NCBI RefSeq assembly: GCF_022701255.1
Contig: NZ_CP031705.1
Span: forward strand, 2,059,501 to 2,123,500
Source of the DNA: Microcoleus vaginatus HSN003
Lineage (GTDB): Bacteria; Cyanobacteriota; Cyanobacteriia; Cyanobacteriales; Microcoleaceae
Length of the DNA stretch: 64,000 bases
Direction of reading: 5' to 3'
Made by a program: the position numbers and the translations under genes. This document shows positions 1-8,621 of the stretch, in pieces. Numbering within the stretch: the stretch's first letter is position 1; every line of letters starts with the position of its first letter. The notes under the pieces are model-generated. The model had not been told where the DNA came from and made no database searches. It saw only the letters and a list, made by a program, of their open reading frames with translations.

Positions 1-420
1 AAATACATTTCGCAGTTTTTCGCTGAGGTGGTGGTAGTCGCAGCAAAAAAAGTCTACTTCTGATAGTTTGTTAAGGTTGGCTGCGATGTCTTCAAAGACG
101 ATGATATCGGTATCGATGTACAGAAATTCGTCAAGCGGGCCAAACCAGGCGGCGAGTTTTCGCATTTTGTTGGGGAGGGCTAAAAAGTTGCGATCGAACA
201 TTTGACCAATTTCTCTGCTAAACTGTTCCACAAACTCCAGATTTGGGAACAATCGCACGTCGTGGAGACGGCTGAGGGCGGCTGCGACTTGCTGATAATT
301 GTCGTCGAAGGGAATCAGAAAAACAGGTACTTGACAATTGTACAGACGTATGCTGTTTAAAAGGGCGATCGCACTTTCGATCACCTTATCATTCGCAACA
401 ATATAAATACCGCGACTCAT
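1..420 (-). CDS. GT8-like glycosyltransferase, 3' end outside window
   Basis: This is the N-terminal 140 residues of a glycosyltransferase-like protein; the rest lies beyond the left edge. It begins MSRGIYIVAND and has a DTD motif at residues 103-105 (context LYIDTDIIV), the metal/nucleotide-sugar binding signature of GT-A fold enzymes. It is a clear paralogue of the next gene upstream, with matching N-terminus, the PFDD motif and DxD region, so the two are a tandem duplication. Its ATG overlaps the stop codon of that gene (ATGA), implying translational coupling. Donor and acceptor sugars cannot be read from the sequence. Confidence 0.75.
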   Translation of the reverse strand, partial: MSRGIYIVANDKVIESAIALLNSIRLYNCQVPVFLIPFDDNYQQVAAALSRLHDVRLFPNLEFVEQFSREIGQMFDRNFLALPNKMRKLAAWFGPLDEFLYIDTDIIVFEDIAANLNKLSEVDFFCCDYHHLSEKLRNVF

Positions 421-1391
421 ACATTTATCCTCAACCTTCTCAATACCCTTTTTAACAAATTCGGCGCAGAAACCTCAGTATAAGACTTTGGCGCTTGGGC
501 AAAAATCGGACGCTTGGAGGGTTCGCGGAGATAGCGGTAATGCAGGAACAAATCGCGATAGGGAAACTCAATATTTTCGCCCGCACAAACTCTCCAAATT
601 AAATCCGGCGGCACACCAATATAATGAATGTAAGTAAGGCGGTTTCCCTTGTCGTACAAAATCTGATTTTGCTCTTCAAAATGTTTGGAAGTGACGCTAC
701 ACCCGGTTTTTTCGCCATCCGGGAGACTGTAAGCAAAATTATAGCTATTCATCCCCGTTTTCATCACCATATAATTGAGCAAAGGCTGTTCTCCCGCACC
801 TGCATAGAGAATTTCCGCCTCGCCAGATTGCAGTTGAGCTAACAGCCATTCCCTAGTATTTTGCTCAAACAATCCTTGCTTGCTGCCATAAAATCCAGAA
901 CAAAATATTTCCGAATCTATCCGATTTTGCTCAAAAACTTTTAGGAGTTTTGGTGACTGAAGATTGTATACTTTAGTTGGGTCGCGAAATTGAAAATCAT
1001 AAACCACAAAATCAGATTCCTCTAACTTCTGAAAAACCGAATCAAGGGAATTCATTACCAAAGTATCGGCGTCCATGTAGATAAATTTTTCAAACGGGGC
1101 GTCGAAAGCGCAAAAGCGCCTGTGTGCGCCGTAAAGCCGAAATTTTTTGCGGTTCAAACGCTCTGGTGCGGCTGCTTGCATGAATTTATCCCATCGCTGA
1201 ATTGAGGCGCTATCTTCATAAATAAACACGTTGGGACGGTTAACAATTTCAGCTTTGATTTGCTGTATCTGGTCGTCGAAAGGATAAATACAGACAGGAG
1301 TATTTGAGCCTAAGATAACTTCTATACTGTTGAGTAAGGCAATTAGTTGATCGTAAACTGTGTCGTTGGCTAGCGTGCAAATTCCATTCAT
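417..1391 (-). CDS. GT8-like glycosyltransferase
   Basis: A 324-residue protein resembling family 8-type, GT-A fold glycosyltransferases. It has an N-terminal nucleotide-binding strand region, a DAD motif at residues 107-109 (IYMDADTLV), and a late His-rich segment (YIHYIG) that in such enzymes often helps bind metal. There is no signal peptide or membrane segment, so it is probably cytoplasmic. Its stop overlaps the start of a paralogue downstream by 4 bp. It lies at the downstream end of a nine-gene minus-strand glycan cluster headed by galE. The family call is by motif; substrate is unknown. Confidence 0.72.
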   Translation of the reverse strand: MNGICTLANDTVYDQLIALLNSIEVILGSNTPVCIYPFDDQIQQIKAEIVNRPNVFIYEDSASIQRWDKFMQAAAPERLNRKKFRLYGAHRRFCAFDAPFEKFIYMDADTLVMNSLDSVFQKLEESDFVVYDFQFRDPTKVYNLQSPKLLKVFEQNRIDSEIFCSGFYGSKQGLFEQNTREWLLAQLQSGEAEILYAGAGEQPLLNYMVMKTGMNSYNFAYSLPDGEKTGCSVTSKHFEEQNQILYDKGNRLTYIHYIGVPPDLIWRVCAGENIEFPYRDLFLHYRYLREPSKRPIFAQAPKSYTEVSAPNLLKRVLRRLRINV

Positions 1392-1399
1392 ATCTATTA

Positions 1400-1443
1400 G
1401 TCCGCGTAGGCGGACTTTGTTTGTGTAGTTGCGGTTTCAACCG
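1400..1443. repeat. dispersed cyanobacterial repeat (GGTTTCAACCGCC type)
   Basis: The short gap between the GT8-like gene and the SUMF1-domain gene contains a GC-rich palindromic stretch: GTCCGCGTAGGCGGAC-like arms followed by GCGGTTTCAACCGCC. A related TGGTTTCAACCGCC segment recurs near 34130-34145, so this appears to be an interspersed repeat rather than gene-specific regulation. Confidence 0.5.
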
Positions 1444-1493
1444 CCGAATCATTTAAAGGGTAAAAGGGTAGAGAAGAGTCCTCGCCGGGAAAA

Positions 1494-2681
1494 CTAGGAC
1501 GAGGAAGAAACCGACGCCACCGCAACGCGAAAACCCCACTTCGTACACCTGGAGTCCGCCGACTTCGAGTAACGATAGGCACAGCGGCAAAGGACTACAT
1601 ACTCGTCCCAGGAACCGCCACGCAGCACTCGCTTATTATCTGTGCCAGTTTCCCAGGAACTTCCGTCAGTTGGTGCGCCGTTATAGTTGCTATGCCACCT
1701 ATCCCTGCACCATTCCCAAACCTGAGCGTGCATATCGTACAGCCCAAAGACATTGGGGGGAAAAATCCCTACATCGCTTGTTTGTTCAGGGTAAAGTATT
1801 TTGGGAGCAGTTGCGTAGGGGCTGCTTCCGTCATAGTGGACATAGTTGACTAATTCCGGGGTAATGGTTTCCCCAAAATGAAATGGGGTTGTCGTACCCG
1901 CACGACAGGCGTATTCCCATTCTGCTTCACTCAGGAGGCGATACTTTTTCCCGGTTTTTTGTGAGAGTTTGCCACAGAATTCGACAGCATCTTGCCACGA
2001 TACACCTGCAACAGGAAGTTTTTCACCTTTTAAACAAGATGGGTTGTTGCCCATCACCGCTTGCCACTGTGCTTGGGTGATGGGATATTTGCCTGCAAAA
2101 AAAGCCGGTACTGTTACTTGATGCTGCGGACTTTCAAAACTGTCCTCTGGTGCTGGCGAACCCATCATAAAAGTGCCGCCGGGAATATAAACCATTTCCA
2201 GCATAACTCCGTCTTCCTCTGTTGCTGGCGAACCCATCATAAAAGTGCCGCCGGGAATATAAACCATTTCCAGCATAACTCCGTTCCCTAAATCTTCGGG
2301 AAAAAAGCGAGCATAATGACGGCTGCGACTATTTTCTTTTCCTTCAGCATCGACTGTGATGACATCAAAGTCAAATGTAGGGAGATAGTCTTGAGGGAAA
2401 TGGGGTTGAAGCTTTAAGTCATCCCTATCTTTCAGCAGTGAATAGGCAGCTAATTTTACTTGCATTGATTCATTTTGCAGCGCGCCAATTATTAAATCTA
2501 AACCTGCATCTCCATATTTGAGCGCTTCAGACAGTGCAGCAATTTTCACCTCGACAATCGGTGAAGCCAAACGACTCTTAACGCCGGAAATCCCCCCTAA
2601 AACGGCTGCACCCAATGGCACTTGAGATTCACCGCCTTTGACGGCATCATATTCTCTGGGTTGATTTTGATTTTCTGTCAT
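1494..2681 (-). CDS. SUMF1/FGE-sulfatase domain protein with HEAT-like N-terminus
   Basis: A 395-residue protein. Residues about 30-100 look like a HEAT-type helical repeat; from about residue 135 to the end is a formylglycine-generating-enzyme (SUMF1) fold, with typical motifs IPGGTFMMGS, VSWQDAVEFC, LLSEAEWEYACRAG, GLYDMHAQVWEWC and VLRGGSW. Aligned to human FGE from GGSW onward, the second catalytic Cys position is Cys but the first is Glu, so true sulfatase-activating activity is doubtful. Many cyanobacterial members have other or unknown roles. A 24-residue unit at about 133-180 is tandemly duplicated. It sits inside the glycosyltransferase cluster. Confidence 0.8.
   Translation of the reverse strand: MTENQNQPREYDAVKGGESQVPLGAAVLGGISGVKSRLASPIVEVKIAALSEALKYGDAGLDLIIGALQNESMQVKLAAYSLLKDRDDLKLQPHFPQDYLPTFDFDVITVDAEGKENSRSRHYARFFPEDLGNGVMLEMVYIPGGTFMMGSPATEEDGVMLEMVYIPGGTFMMGSPAPEDSFESPQHQVTVPAFFAGKYPITQAQWQAVMGNNPSCLKGEKLPVAGVSWQDAVEFCGKLSQKTGKKYRLLSEAEWEYACRAGTTTPFHFGETITPELVNYVHYDGSSPYATAPKILYPEQTSDVGIFPPNVFGLYDMHAQVWEWCRDRWHSNYNGAPTDGSSWETGTDNKRVLRGGSWDEYVVLCRCAYRYSKSADSRCTKWGFRVAVASVSSSS
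2143..2284. repeat. 72-bp tandem duplication inside the SUMF1-domain gene
   Basis: Bases 2143-2212 and 2215-2284 are nearly identical (one difference seen) with a 72-bp period. The duplication is in frame and repeats a 24-residue unit containing VYIPGGTFMMGSPA. Near-identity at DNA level shows it is recent. Confidence 0.95.
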
Positions 2682-2692
2682 GGCGCTATTTC

Positions 2693-3643
2693 CTAAGATG
2701 CAAAGTTAGACAGCCAATTGAGCAAGTTTAATTCATGGAGAATGATTTGTCTGGCTTCGGCAATTTTCTCCCTCGCTTCATGCCAATAATCCGCAGTAGC
2801 CACAACCTCTTTAATAAATTCTACTCCTTTCTCATCCAGACTGGGCAGCCGCAGAAAACTCCCCGCCGGCAACAATTTATCCGCCGCCGAACCGCCGTAA
2901 TAAATTGGCAAGCACCAAGCTAATAAGGCATCCCAAAGCTTCTCGCTGACATACCAATCGTTTTCGGCATAATTTTCAATAGCTAAGTTGTAATAGTATG
3001 GTGCGACGGCGTGCCATTTATTGTTCATAGTGCCATTCCCGCGCGCCCAAGTTGGCAAGTTTCGCCCGTAAAGGTCAAAATCCAATTCTTGTGATTGCAG
3101 CAATTTGATAAAGTCTAATCGGTGGCGGTGATTGGCGGTGCGGCTAACACCTGAAGTTATCCAAGAACAGGATTTAGTTTTCGGCGGCGCAGGCATTTCA
3201 TCGAGTTCTCGAAACGAGTTAGAGTGATACCAAATCGCGGGCATATAATCGGGTTTTGGGGCAAAATCGTCGGGCCCGGAAACGTAACCGCAATAAAGTT
3301 TGGCTTGGTCGTAGTTGGCTTTGGTAATTTCAATAACTTCTGGTAATGGTGGCTCGCGGATTAGGTAAATTATGCGTTCCTTGGGGACACCGCGCAATTT
3401 TTCTCGAATGTCATTTTCTGGATTTTGAGGGCTTGGACGGCGGATTTTTTCAATCCAGGATTGCTGTTTGGGCGGTTTGGGAAAGTCGAATTGATACATG
3501 AGTAAAAAGTCGGGTTCTGGGTGATTAGCGAGCATTTGAATATTTCCCCATTTGCCGAAGTTGTGGGGGGTTTGTTGCCACAGCCAGTCGCTTTGACTCA
3601 TGCCTGGGTAGGTGGTGATTGTGCCGATGATTTTTTGGTTCAT
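2693..3643 (-). CDS. GT10 fucosyltransferase-like glycosyltransferase
   Basis: A 316-residue protein. The C-terminal half carries the alpha-1,3-fucosyltransferase (GT10) signature: YYYNLAIENY followed by YVSEKLWDALLAWCLPIYYGG, at roughly residues 215-255. This matches the conserved FxLAFENS...YVTEK...G.vPVV.G block. The N-terminal half is variable, as usual in this family. It has no membrane anchor, as in bacterial soluble members. It is between the SUMF1-domain gene (11 bp downstream) and a GT4 gene, which supports a role in glycan decoration. A GDP-fucose donor is expected from family knowledge but not proven. Confidence 0.8.
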   Translation of the reverse strand: MNQKIIGTITTYPGMSQSDWLWQQTPHNFGKWGNIQMLANHPEPDFLLMYQFDFPKPPKQQSWIEKIRRPSPQNPENDIREKLRGVPKERIIYLIREPPLPEVIEITKANYDQAKLYCGYVSGPDDFAPKPDYMPAIWYHSNSFRELDEMPAPPKTKSCSWITSGVSRTANHRHRLDFIKLLQSQELDFDLYGRNLPTWARGNGTMNNKWHAVAPYYYNLAIENYAENDWYVSEKLWDALLAWCLPIYYGGSAADKLLPAGSFLRLPSLDEKGVEFIKEVVATADYWHEAREKIAEARQIILHELNLLNWLSNFAS

Positions 3644-3676
3644 ATCTAATAATAAATGTGGTTTTTGCGTGTGGCC

Positions 3677-3736
3677 GGGGCGGGTTTATGAGATTATTAA
3701 TTTTAGGCGATGATTGTTGGTAAAACCCGCCCCTAC
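3677..3736. repeat. dispersed GGGCGGGTTT...AAACCCGCCC repeat, copy 1
   Basis: A roughly 60-bp element starts GGGGCGGGTTTATGAGATT and ends ATTGTTGGTAAAACCCGCCC plus CTAC. The ends are inverted repeats (GGGGCGGGTTT / AAACCCGCCCC). Related copies occur at about 22427, 30978 and 32496. It lies between the GT10 and GT4 genes. Confidence 0.85.
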
Positions 3737-3761
3737 GGATTTTAAAATTATCGGATGAGGA

Positions 3762-4961
3762 TTAATGAATGATTTGCGATCGCACGCCTTCATCTACATA
3801 ACCCATAATTTTCTCTATCCTATTTTCCCACGAAAATTGCTTGACAAAATCCCTTGTTTCTGCATAGCCTGCGCTTTTCCTCGGATATTTGGTTAAACAA
3901 TCTCGAATGCTTTGCGCGAAATGGTGCGGGTTATCCGGTTCGCACCAAGTTGCTGCTATATTTCCCGATTTAAATTCCATTAAAGATGCAATCTCCGTCG
4001 CTACAATCGGAGTTCCCGATGCCATATAATCAAAGAATTTTAAAGGAGATGTGAACGTCGCAGCCTCTGTCAAACAGTGCGGGTGAGTCAAAACATCGGC
4101 TGCTTGCAGCAAGCTAGCCAGTTGATTTTGAGCCAGGTAGCCGAGAAATTTAATGTTGTTAACTTGCTTGGATTTGGCTAACTGTTGGTAGGCTGTTACT
4201 TGGGATGAATCGCCACCGGCGATCGCAAATTGAACCAGCGGCAATTCCTTAGCCACATCCACCAACATATCGACACCTTTAAACGGGTAAAGTCCGCCTG
4301 CATAAACTGCTAAATGCTGTCTGTCATCTTCTAATAATTGCTGTCGCCAATTCTGGGCAGCTTCCGTTTGTCTCGCGAGAAACAAATGGTTAAAACCGTT
4401 GTGCAGCGTAATTACTTTTTCCGGCGGCATCCCATTCCAAATCATGCTGTCTCGCACTGTATCGGCAACAGTTACGGAAATCTGAAACAGAGGATTGCGG
4501 ACAATTTCTGATTCAAATTGCTTGTTTTCATGGTGATGCTGTTCGTAGATAGCCGGAATTCCGTTTTTAACTGCTGCTTTGACAAAGTTCCAGTCGCGGG
4601 TGTGGACAATTTTAGTGGATTTAAGCAGGTGAATCGGTAAGTAGTATTTTGATACTATGGTACTCGAACTCGTCCACTTGCTGTCCAAAAGGTCGATCGG
4701 CCAAGGCATGGGCAAATCTGCTACTTTTAATTTATCTTGAATATTGTAAATTTTGGCAATTTTGTCATCCGGTTTCCTCGGTTGAAAAGGAAAAAGCAAA
4801 TCAACCGGATTCAAAGCACTCCAGCCTTTACGGAGGTATACCAAAACTGCTGGATAACCGAGATTTGCTGCGGCATTTGCAGAGTGTGCAACTTGAACTA
4901 AGCTCGCTACATTGGGTTGTGGTAAGATATTTCTGGTAAAAAATACATAATATTTTGACAT
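3762..4961 (-). CDS. GT4-family glycosyltransferase
   Basis: A 399-residue GT-B fold enzyme. The C-terminal Rossmann domain is recognisable from YAGGLYPFKGVDMLVDVAK, the LGYL segment, ADVLTHP and the donor-binding stretch around EAATFTSPLKFFDYMASG. It is typical of GT4 retaining transferases using nucleotide-diphospho sugars. The N-terminal acceptor domain is less conserved. There are no membrane segments. It lies just downstream of the ABC exporter gene in the minus-strand glycan cluster; the gap holds TTGACTG and TAATGAC heptad repeats. Specific substrate unknown. Confidence 0.82.
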   Translation of the reverse strand: MSKYYVFFTRNILPQPNVASLVQVAHSANAAANLGYPAVLVYLRKGWSALNPVDLLFPFQPRKPDDKIAKIYNIQDKLKVADLPMPWPIDLLDSKWTSSSTIVSKYYLPIHLLKSTKIVHTRDWNFVKAAVKNGIPAIYEQHHHENKQFESEIVRNPLFQISVTVADTVRDSMIWNGMPPEKVITLHNGFNHLFLARQTEAAQNWRQQLLEDDRQHLAVYAGGLYPFKGVDMLVDVAKELPLVQFAIAGGDSSQVTAYQQLAKSKQVNNIKFLGYLAQNQLASLLQAADVLTHPHCLTEAATFTSPLKFFDYMASGTPIVATEIASLMEFKSGNIAATWCEPDNPHHFAQSIRDCLTKYPRKSAGYAETRDFVKQFSWENRIEKIMGYVDEGVRSQIIH

Positions 4962-4995
4962 GGTAATTGGGAATTGGGAATTTTTCCAATTGAAT

Positions 4996-5098
4996 GTTAA
5001 CTGTTGACTGTTGACTGTTGATTGTTAACGGCCAACTGCCAACTGCCAACTGACTAATGACTAATGACTAATGACTAATGACTAATGACTAATGACTA
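4996..5098. repeat. heptanucleotide tandem repeats (TTGACTG and TAATGAC)
   Basis: Two short tandem-repeat tracts fill the gap upstream of the GT4 gene: TTGACTG-type units at about 4996-5030 and TAATGAC units at about 5050-5097. The TAATGAC tract ends in the stop codon of the ABC exporter gene (5096-5098). Such heptad repeats are typical of filamentous cyanobacteria. Confidence 0.9.
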
Positions 5099-7099
5099 CT
5101 TTTTTACAGCCTGACGCTTAATAGTCTTTTCTATAAATTCTAAAGTAGTGAAAATATTAGCAGCAGAGTGAAATGATTCTCGGATTAACTCGTCTCTTTC
5201 TTCGGGAGAATCTACCATTTCATCTACTAGCAATTTGAGGTAAGCTATCATGGGAGTCAGGCGAGTACGAATTTCGTAAGAACCTCTAATTAGAGCTTCA
5301 TCGCGAGCAGTTTCTTCGGCAAATTGCACTGAATACAAGCGAGTGTAGTACCCTCCTTTTGCTAACAATTCTTCGTGGGAACCCATTTCTACTACTTGTC
5401 CGCGATCGATCACGGCGATTTTGTGGGCTTTTTGGACTGTAGAGAGGCGGTGGGCGATTACCAAGGTTGTGCGATCGCAGCTCAATCTCTCGATCGCCGC
5501 TTGCACGTACCTTTCCGAAACCGTATCCAGCGAACTCGTTGCCTCATCTAAAATTAAGATTTCCGGGTTTTGCAGCAGGGCTCTAGCAATTGAAATTCTC
5601 TGACGCTGGCCTCCCGATAATATCACCCCCCGATCGCCAATTTGAGTTTCCAACCCCTCCGGCAACAGTTGGATAAACTCGTAAGCATTCGCTCCCTTCG
5701 CCGCTTCCACAATTTCTTCCTCAGTCGCTTGAGGCCTAGCGTAAGCAATATTTTCGCGAACTGAAGCATTAAACAAAAACGTATCTTGGCTAACAATACC
5801 CATCGCTTGTCTGAGACTTTTCAGCTCAAAGTCGCGCAAATCCCTGCCATCGAGCGAGATATGACCTTCAGTAGGATCGTAAAATCTCGGCAGTAAATCG
5901 GCCAAAGTTGACTTGCCAGAACCCGAAGTTCCTACCAAAGCCAAAGTAGTGCCGTGAGGTAGGAATAAATCAATTCCTTGAAGAACTAAATTTTTGTGAT
6001 TGGGATAACTAAAAGATATTTTATTAAAATGAATTCCCGATTTCAAATGAGTGTAAGGCACAGAACCATCCAACATAAATGGCTTGTCCTGGCAGCTCAA
6101 AAAATCATTAACCACCGCTACACTAGCCGACGTATTAGCAAATTGACTCCGCCCGCTATTCAATTGAGAAATTAAAGGGATTAACCGAAAAAGTACCAAT
6201 AAATAGGTTAATAAAATTGTCGAAATAGACTCTATCTCATTCGCAAATATTGTGCGACCTATAAATACAATCAAAATTATAACTATCAAATTAACAACTT
6301 CGTTAATTGGGGCGATCGCCGCATAATTTACCTGAGCCTGAAAATCCGCTTGTTCTCGCCTTTGAATTAAATGCTTGATCCGCTGATACTCCCTTTCCTC
6401 GTTCCCCGTTGACTTGACCAGCCGAATCCCAGTAATCGTTTCCAGCACCCTAACCGAATAATCTTTAGACATTTCAGAAAGCAGGTAGCCAAAATGCTTG
6501 GAACGGTTAATAATATATTGATTTGTCCAAGCAACTAACGACAGCAAAACTGTAGCTGTCATCGTCAGTTTCCATGAGATAGAAAGCAGCAGACCCACAA
6601 ACACCAAAACAGTGATTGAGGTAGTAAACATTCCGATCGCCGTGCCAACTGCACTAGCAGTCCGGCCAATCTCTCCACCCAATCTATTAATTAAATCCCC
6701 CACTTTAGTTTTAGAGTAAAAATCTAAATCTACTTCTAACAACAACCGCAAACCTGCTTCTCGCAAATCAAAAGTCAGAGCTCGCGTCAGAGAAGTAGCT
6801 ACTAAAGTATTGATATAACTCGCAAGATTTTTTAAAAGAATTGCCAGCACAATCGCCCCGGTCATCAACATTAAACGCTGATTTCCGGGCATTCCCTCAA
6901 AGGGATAAATCAAAGTTTTAATTAGAGGTGGAGCACCACGCAGCTCGATAGCTTCCCCTAAAAAACTTAAAAGCACTGGTACAATCAGAGTAGTGCTGAT
7001 ACCGTTGAATAAAGCGCCAGAAAAGCCCAGCATCACAGTTAAGAGAATCCTGCCGGGATATCGTCTGGCAAATTTTAGGAGTAGCTTATTGGCAGACAT
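5096..7099 (-). CDS. ABC exporter (fused permease/ATPase) with C-terminal DHp-like domain
   Basis: A 667-residue ABC half-transporter. Residues about 10-330 are a six-helix exporter membrane domain; about 350-590 is the nucleotide-binding domain with Walker A GTSGSGKST near 390, signature LSGGQRQR near 493, Walker B ILILDEATSSLD and the IAHRLS switch. It resembles MsbA/PglK-type lipid or lipid-oligosaccharide exporters. Given four neighbouring glycosyltransferases, flipping a lipid-linked glycan is plausible. The last ~60 residues are not part of a normal exporter: SYEIRTRLTPMIAYLKLL, followed by PEERDEL, resembles a histidine-kinase dimerisation helix pair with the phospho-acceptor His replaced by Tyr608. 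Confidence 0.9.
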   Translation of the reverse strand: MSANKLLLKFARRYPGRILLTVMLGFSGALFNGISTTLIVPVLLSFLGEAIELRGAPPLIKTLIYPFEGMPGNQRLMLMTGAIVLAILLKNLASYINTLVATSLTRALTFDLREAGLRLLLEVDLDFYSKTKVGDLINRLGGEIGRTASAVGTAIGMFTTSITVLVFVGLLLSISWKLTMTATVLLSLVAWTNQYIINRSKHFGYLLSEMSKDYSVRVLETITGIRLVKSTGNEEREYQRIKHLIQRREQADFQAQVNYAAIAPINEVVNLIVIILIVFIGRTIFANEIESISTILLTYLLVLFRLIPLISQLNSGRSQFANTSASVAVVNDFLSCQDKPFMLDGSVPYTHLKSGIHFNKISFSYPNHKNLVLQGIDLFLPHGTTLALVGTSGSGKSTLADLLPRFYDPTEGHISLDGRDLRDFELKSLRQAMGIVSQDTFLFNASVRENIAYARPQATEEEIVEAAKGANAYEFIQLLPEGLETQIGDRGVILSGGQRQRISIARALLQNPEILILDEATSSLDTVSERYVQAAIERLSCDRTTLVIAHRLSTVQKAHKIAVIDRGQVVEMGSHEELLAKGGYYTRLYSVQFAEETARDEALIRGSYEIRTRLTPMIAYLKLLVDEMVDSPEERDELIRESFHSAANIFTTLEFIEKTIKRQAVKK

Positions 7100-7191
7100 G
7101 AAGCATTCCCAGCTAAACAGTACGGCATCTCAAAATATTCTTTAATAACAGCCAGTTTTTCTTCCTCCCGTGAGTTGTTTTAAAATAACCT

Positions 7192-8343
7192 TTACATACC
7201 TGCGATTATATCTGAAAGTATCGGGGCCATTGCTTGAATACTATATTTTTTCACACATCTTTCCCGAGCTTTCATTCCTTGTAAATTCGCCGCTGTCAAA
7301 TTTTGAAATATCCATTGAATCTTTTTAGAAATTTGACCCGGAGAACTCGGATCGACTAAATAACCAGTTCCCCCTAAAATTGCTGGAATATCCCCCACTC
7401 GCGTAGACAAAACAGGCTTAGCCATTGCCATGCCATCTGTCAGCTTGAGCGGAAACTGAGCCACGGCGGTGAGAGTTTCTCGCTGAGGAACAACGACAAC
7501 GTGAGCCGCCGCTACAACGGACGGCATAGTCTCGACTGGAAACCTTGGCAGTTTAATAATCCACCGCCCCCATTGTTTCACAAGTTTATCATCATAATCA
7601 TCATAAGGACTTCCGCCGACGATCGCTAATTTTAAATCGGGCTCATTTAACTGTTCAAGGGCCATCAAAACATCCTCCACGCCTTTATGAGGTCGCGGTG
7701 CCCCCGGAAACATCAGAACTCTATACCCGGACAAGCCGTAACGCTGCCTGCTCAATTCAGGATTGTATTTAGCAGGGTCGAACATTACAGTATCCTTGCC
7801 ATTAGGCAAATATACACCACCAAAACGCTGCTGTAAAAACTCAGTATGAACGGTGACTGCATCGGCACGGTGGATTAGACTTTCCATCCACTTGACATAG
7901 AGAGGATGATCTGGTTCTCTCAATTGACCGTTGTGTTTGAAAATATCTCGATAAAGTTGTTTGAAAGAGGGGCGGTATTTCCATTCCTCTCCCCCGTACC
8001 AGCTCAGTTCCCAGTCGTCTATATCTAAAATTATAGAGTGGCGAGTCGCCAGTTTTTTTAGCAGCGATAAACCAAAGCTTGTAGGTTTAGGTTTGACTGC
8101 ATAAATAATATCGCCATCTATTTTTTTCAAAAGTTTTTGAGCATCCATCAAAAACCCCGGATAATTTTTACCCGGTATCGCACATACCGGGATGTCTCTG
8201 GGAGGAATAGCATACAATTCCTTGCCAGACTGAAATCCAACAACTTCTACATCACAGTTAAGCTTAATCAGGACTTGAGCTAGCAGAAAGGCACGAATTG
8301 CACCAGCTCCCGACAAATCGCTCACTACTAATGAAACTTTCAC
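7192..8343 (-). CDS. GT4-family glycosyltransferase
   Basis: A 383-residue GT-B fold glycosyltransferase read from a GTG start. Features are the glycine-rich N-terminal loop (DLSGAGAIRAFLLAQ), the C-terminal domain motifs VLMFPGAPRPHKGVEDVLMALEQL, VVVPQRETLTAVAQFPLKLTDGMAMAKPVLST, and VGDIP. The EX7E-like donor site is replaced by a QFPLKLTDGMA segment. It lies upstream of the ABC exporter in the same orientation, about 90 bp away. Cytoplasmic or peripheral membrane; substrate unknown. Upstream of it 278 bp are AT-rich with no gene visible. Confidence 0.8.
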   Translation of the reverse strand: MKVSLVVSDLSGAGAIRAFLLAQVLIKLNCDVEVVGFQSGKELYAIPPRDIPVCAIPGKNYPGFLMDAQKLLKKIDGDIIYAVKPKPTSFGLSLLKKLATRHSIILDIDDWELSWYGGEEWKYRPSFKQLYRDIFKHNGQLREPDHPLYVKWMESLIHRADAVTVHTEFLQQRFGGVYLPNGKDTVMFDPAKYNPELSRQRYGLSGYRVLMFPGAPRPHKGVEDVLMALEQLNEPDLKLAIVGGSPYDDYDDKLVKQWGRWIIKLPRFPVETMPSVVAAAHVVVVPQRETLTAVAQFPLKLTDGMAMAKPVLSTRVGDIPAILGGTGYLVDPSSPGQISKKIQWIFQNLTAANLQGMKARERCVKKYSIQAMAPILSDIIAGM

Positions 8344-8621
8344 TGGGGATTTTTTTTTTAGATTTGTTTTATTTTCCTGCTTAACTGATTTTTTGTCAAG
8401 TTTAGCAAAACAAACACTATTTTTTATAGGTAAATTCTGGGATATGTTAATTTGTTAAAGAGCGACCGTCTTTAATTTATTGTGTTAATTTTGTTACCCA
8501 AAAATGCCGTTACAAATTAAGCTGCTGCTCAAATAAGGAAAGCTGAAAAATGTGGGTTGGATTTGCCTATTTTTGCAAAAATTGATGAGTTGCCAAAGAT
8601 GATTGGGTAAATTACTGTAAA

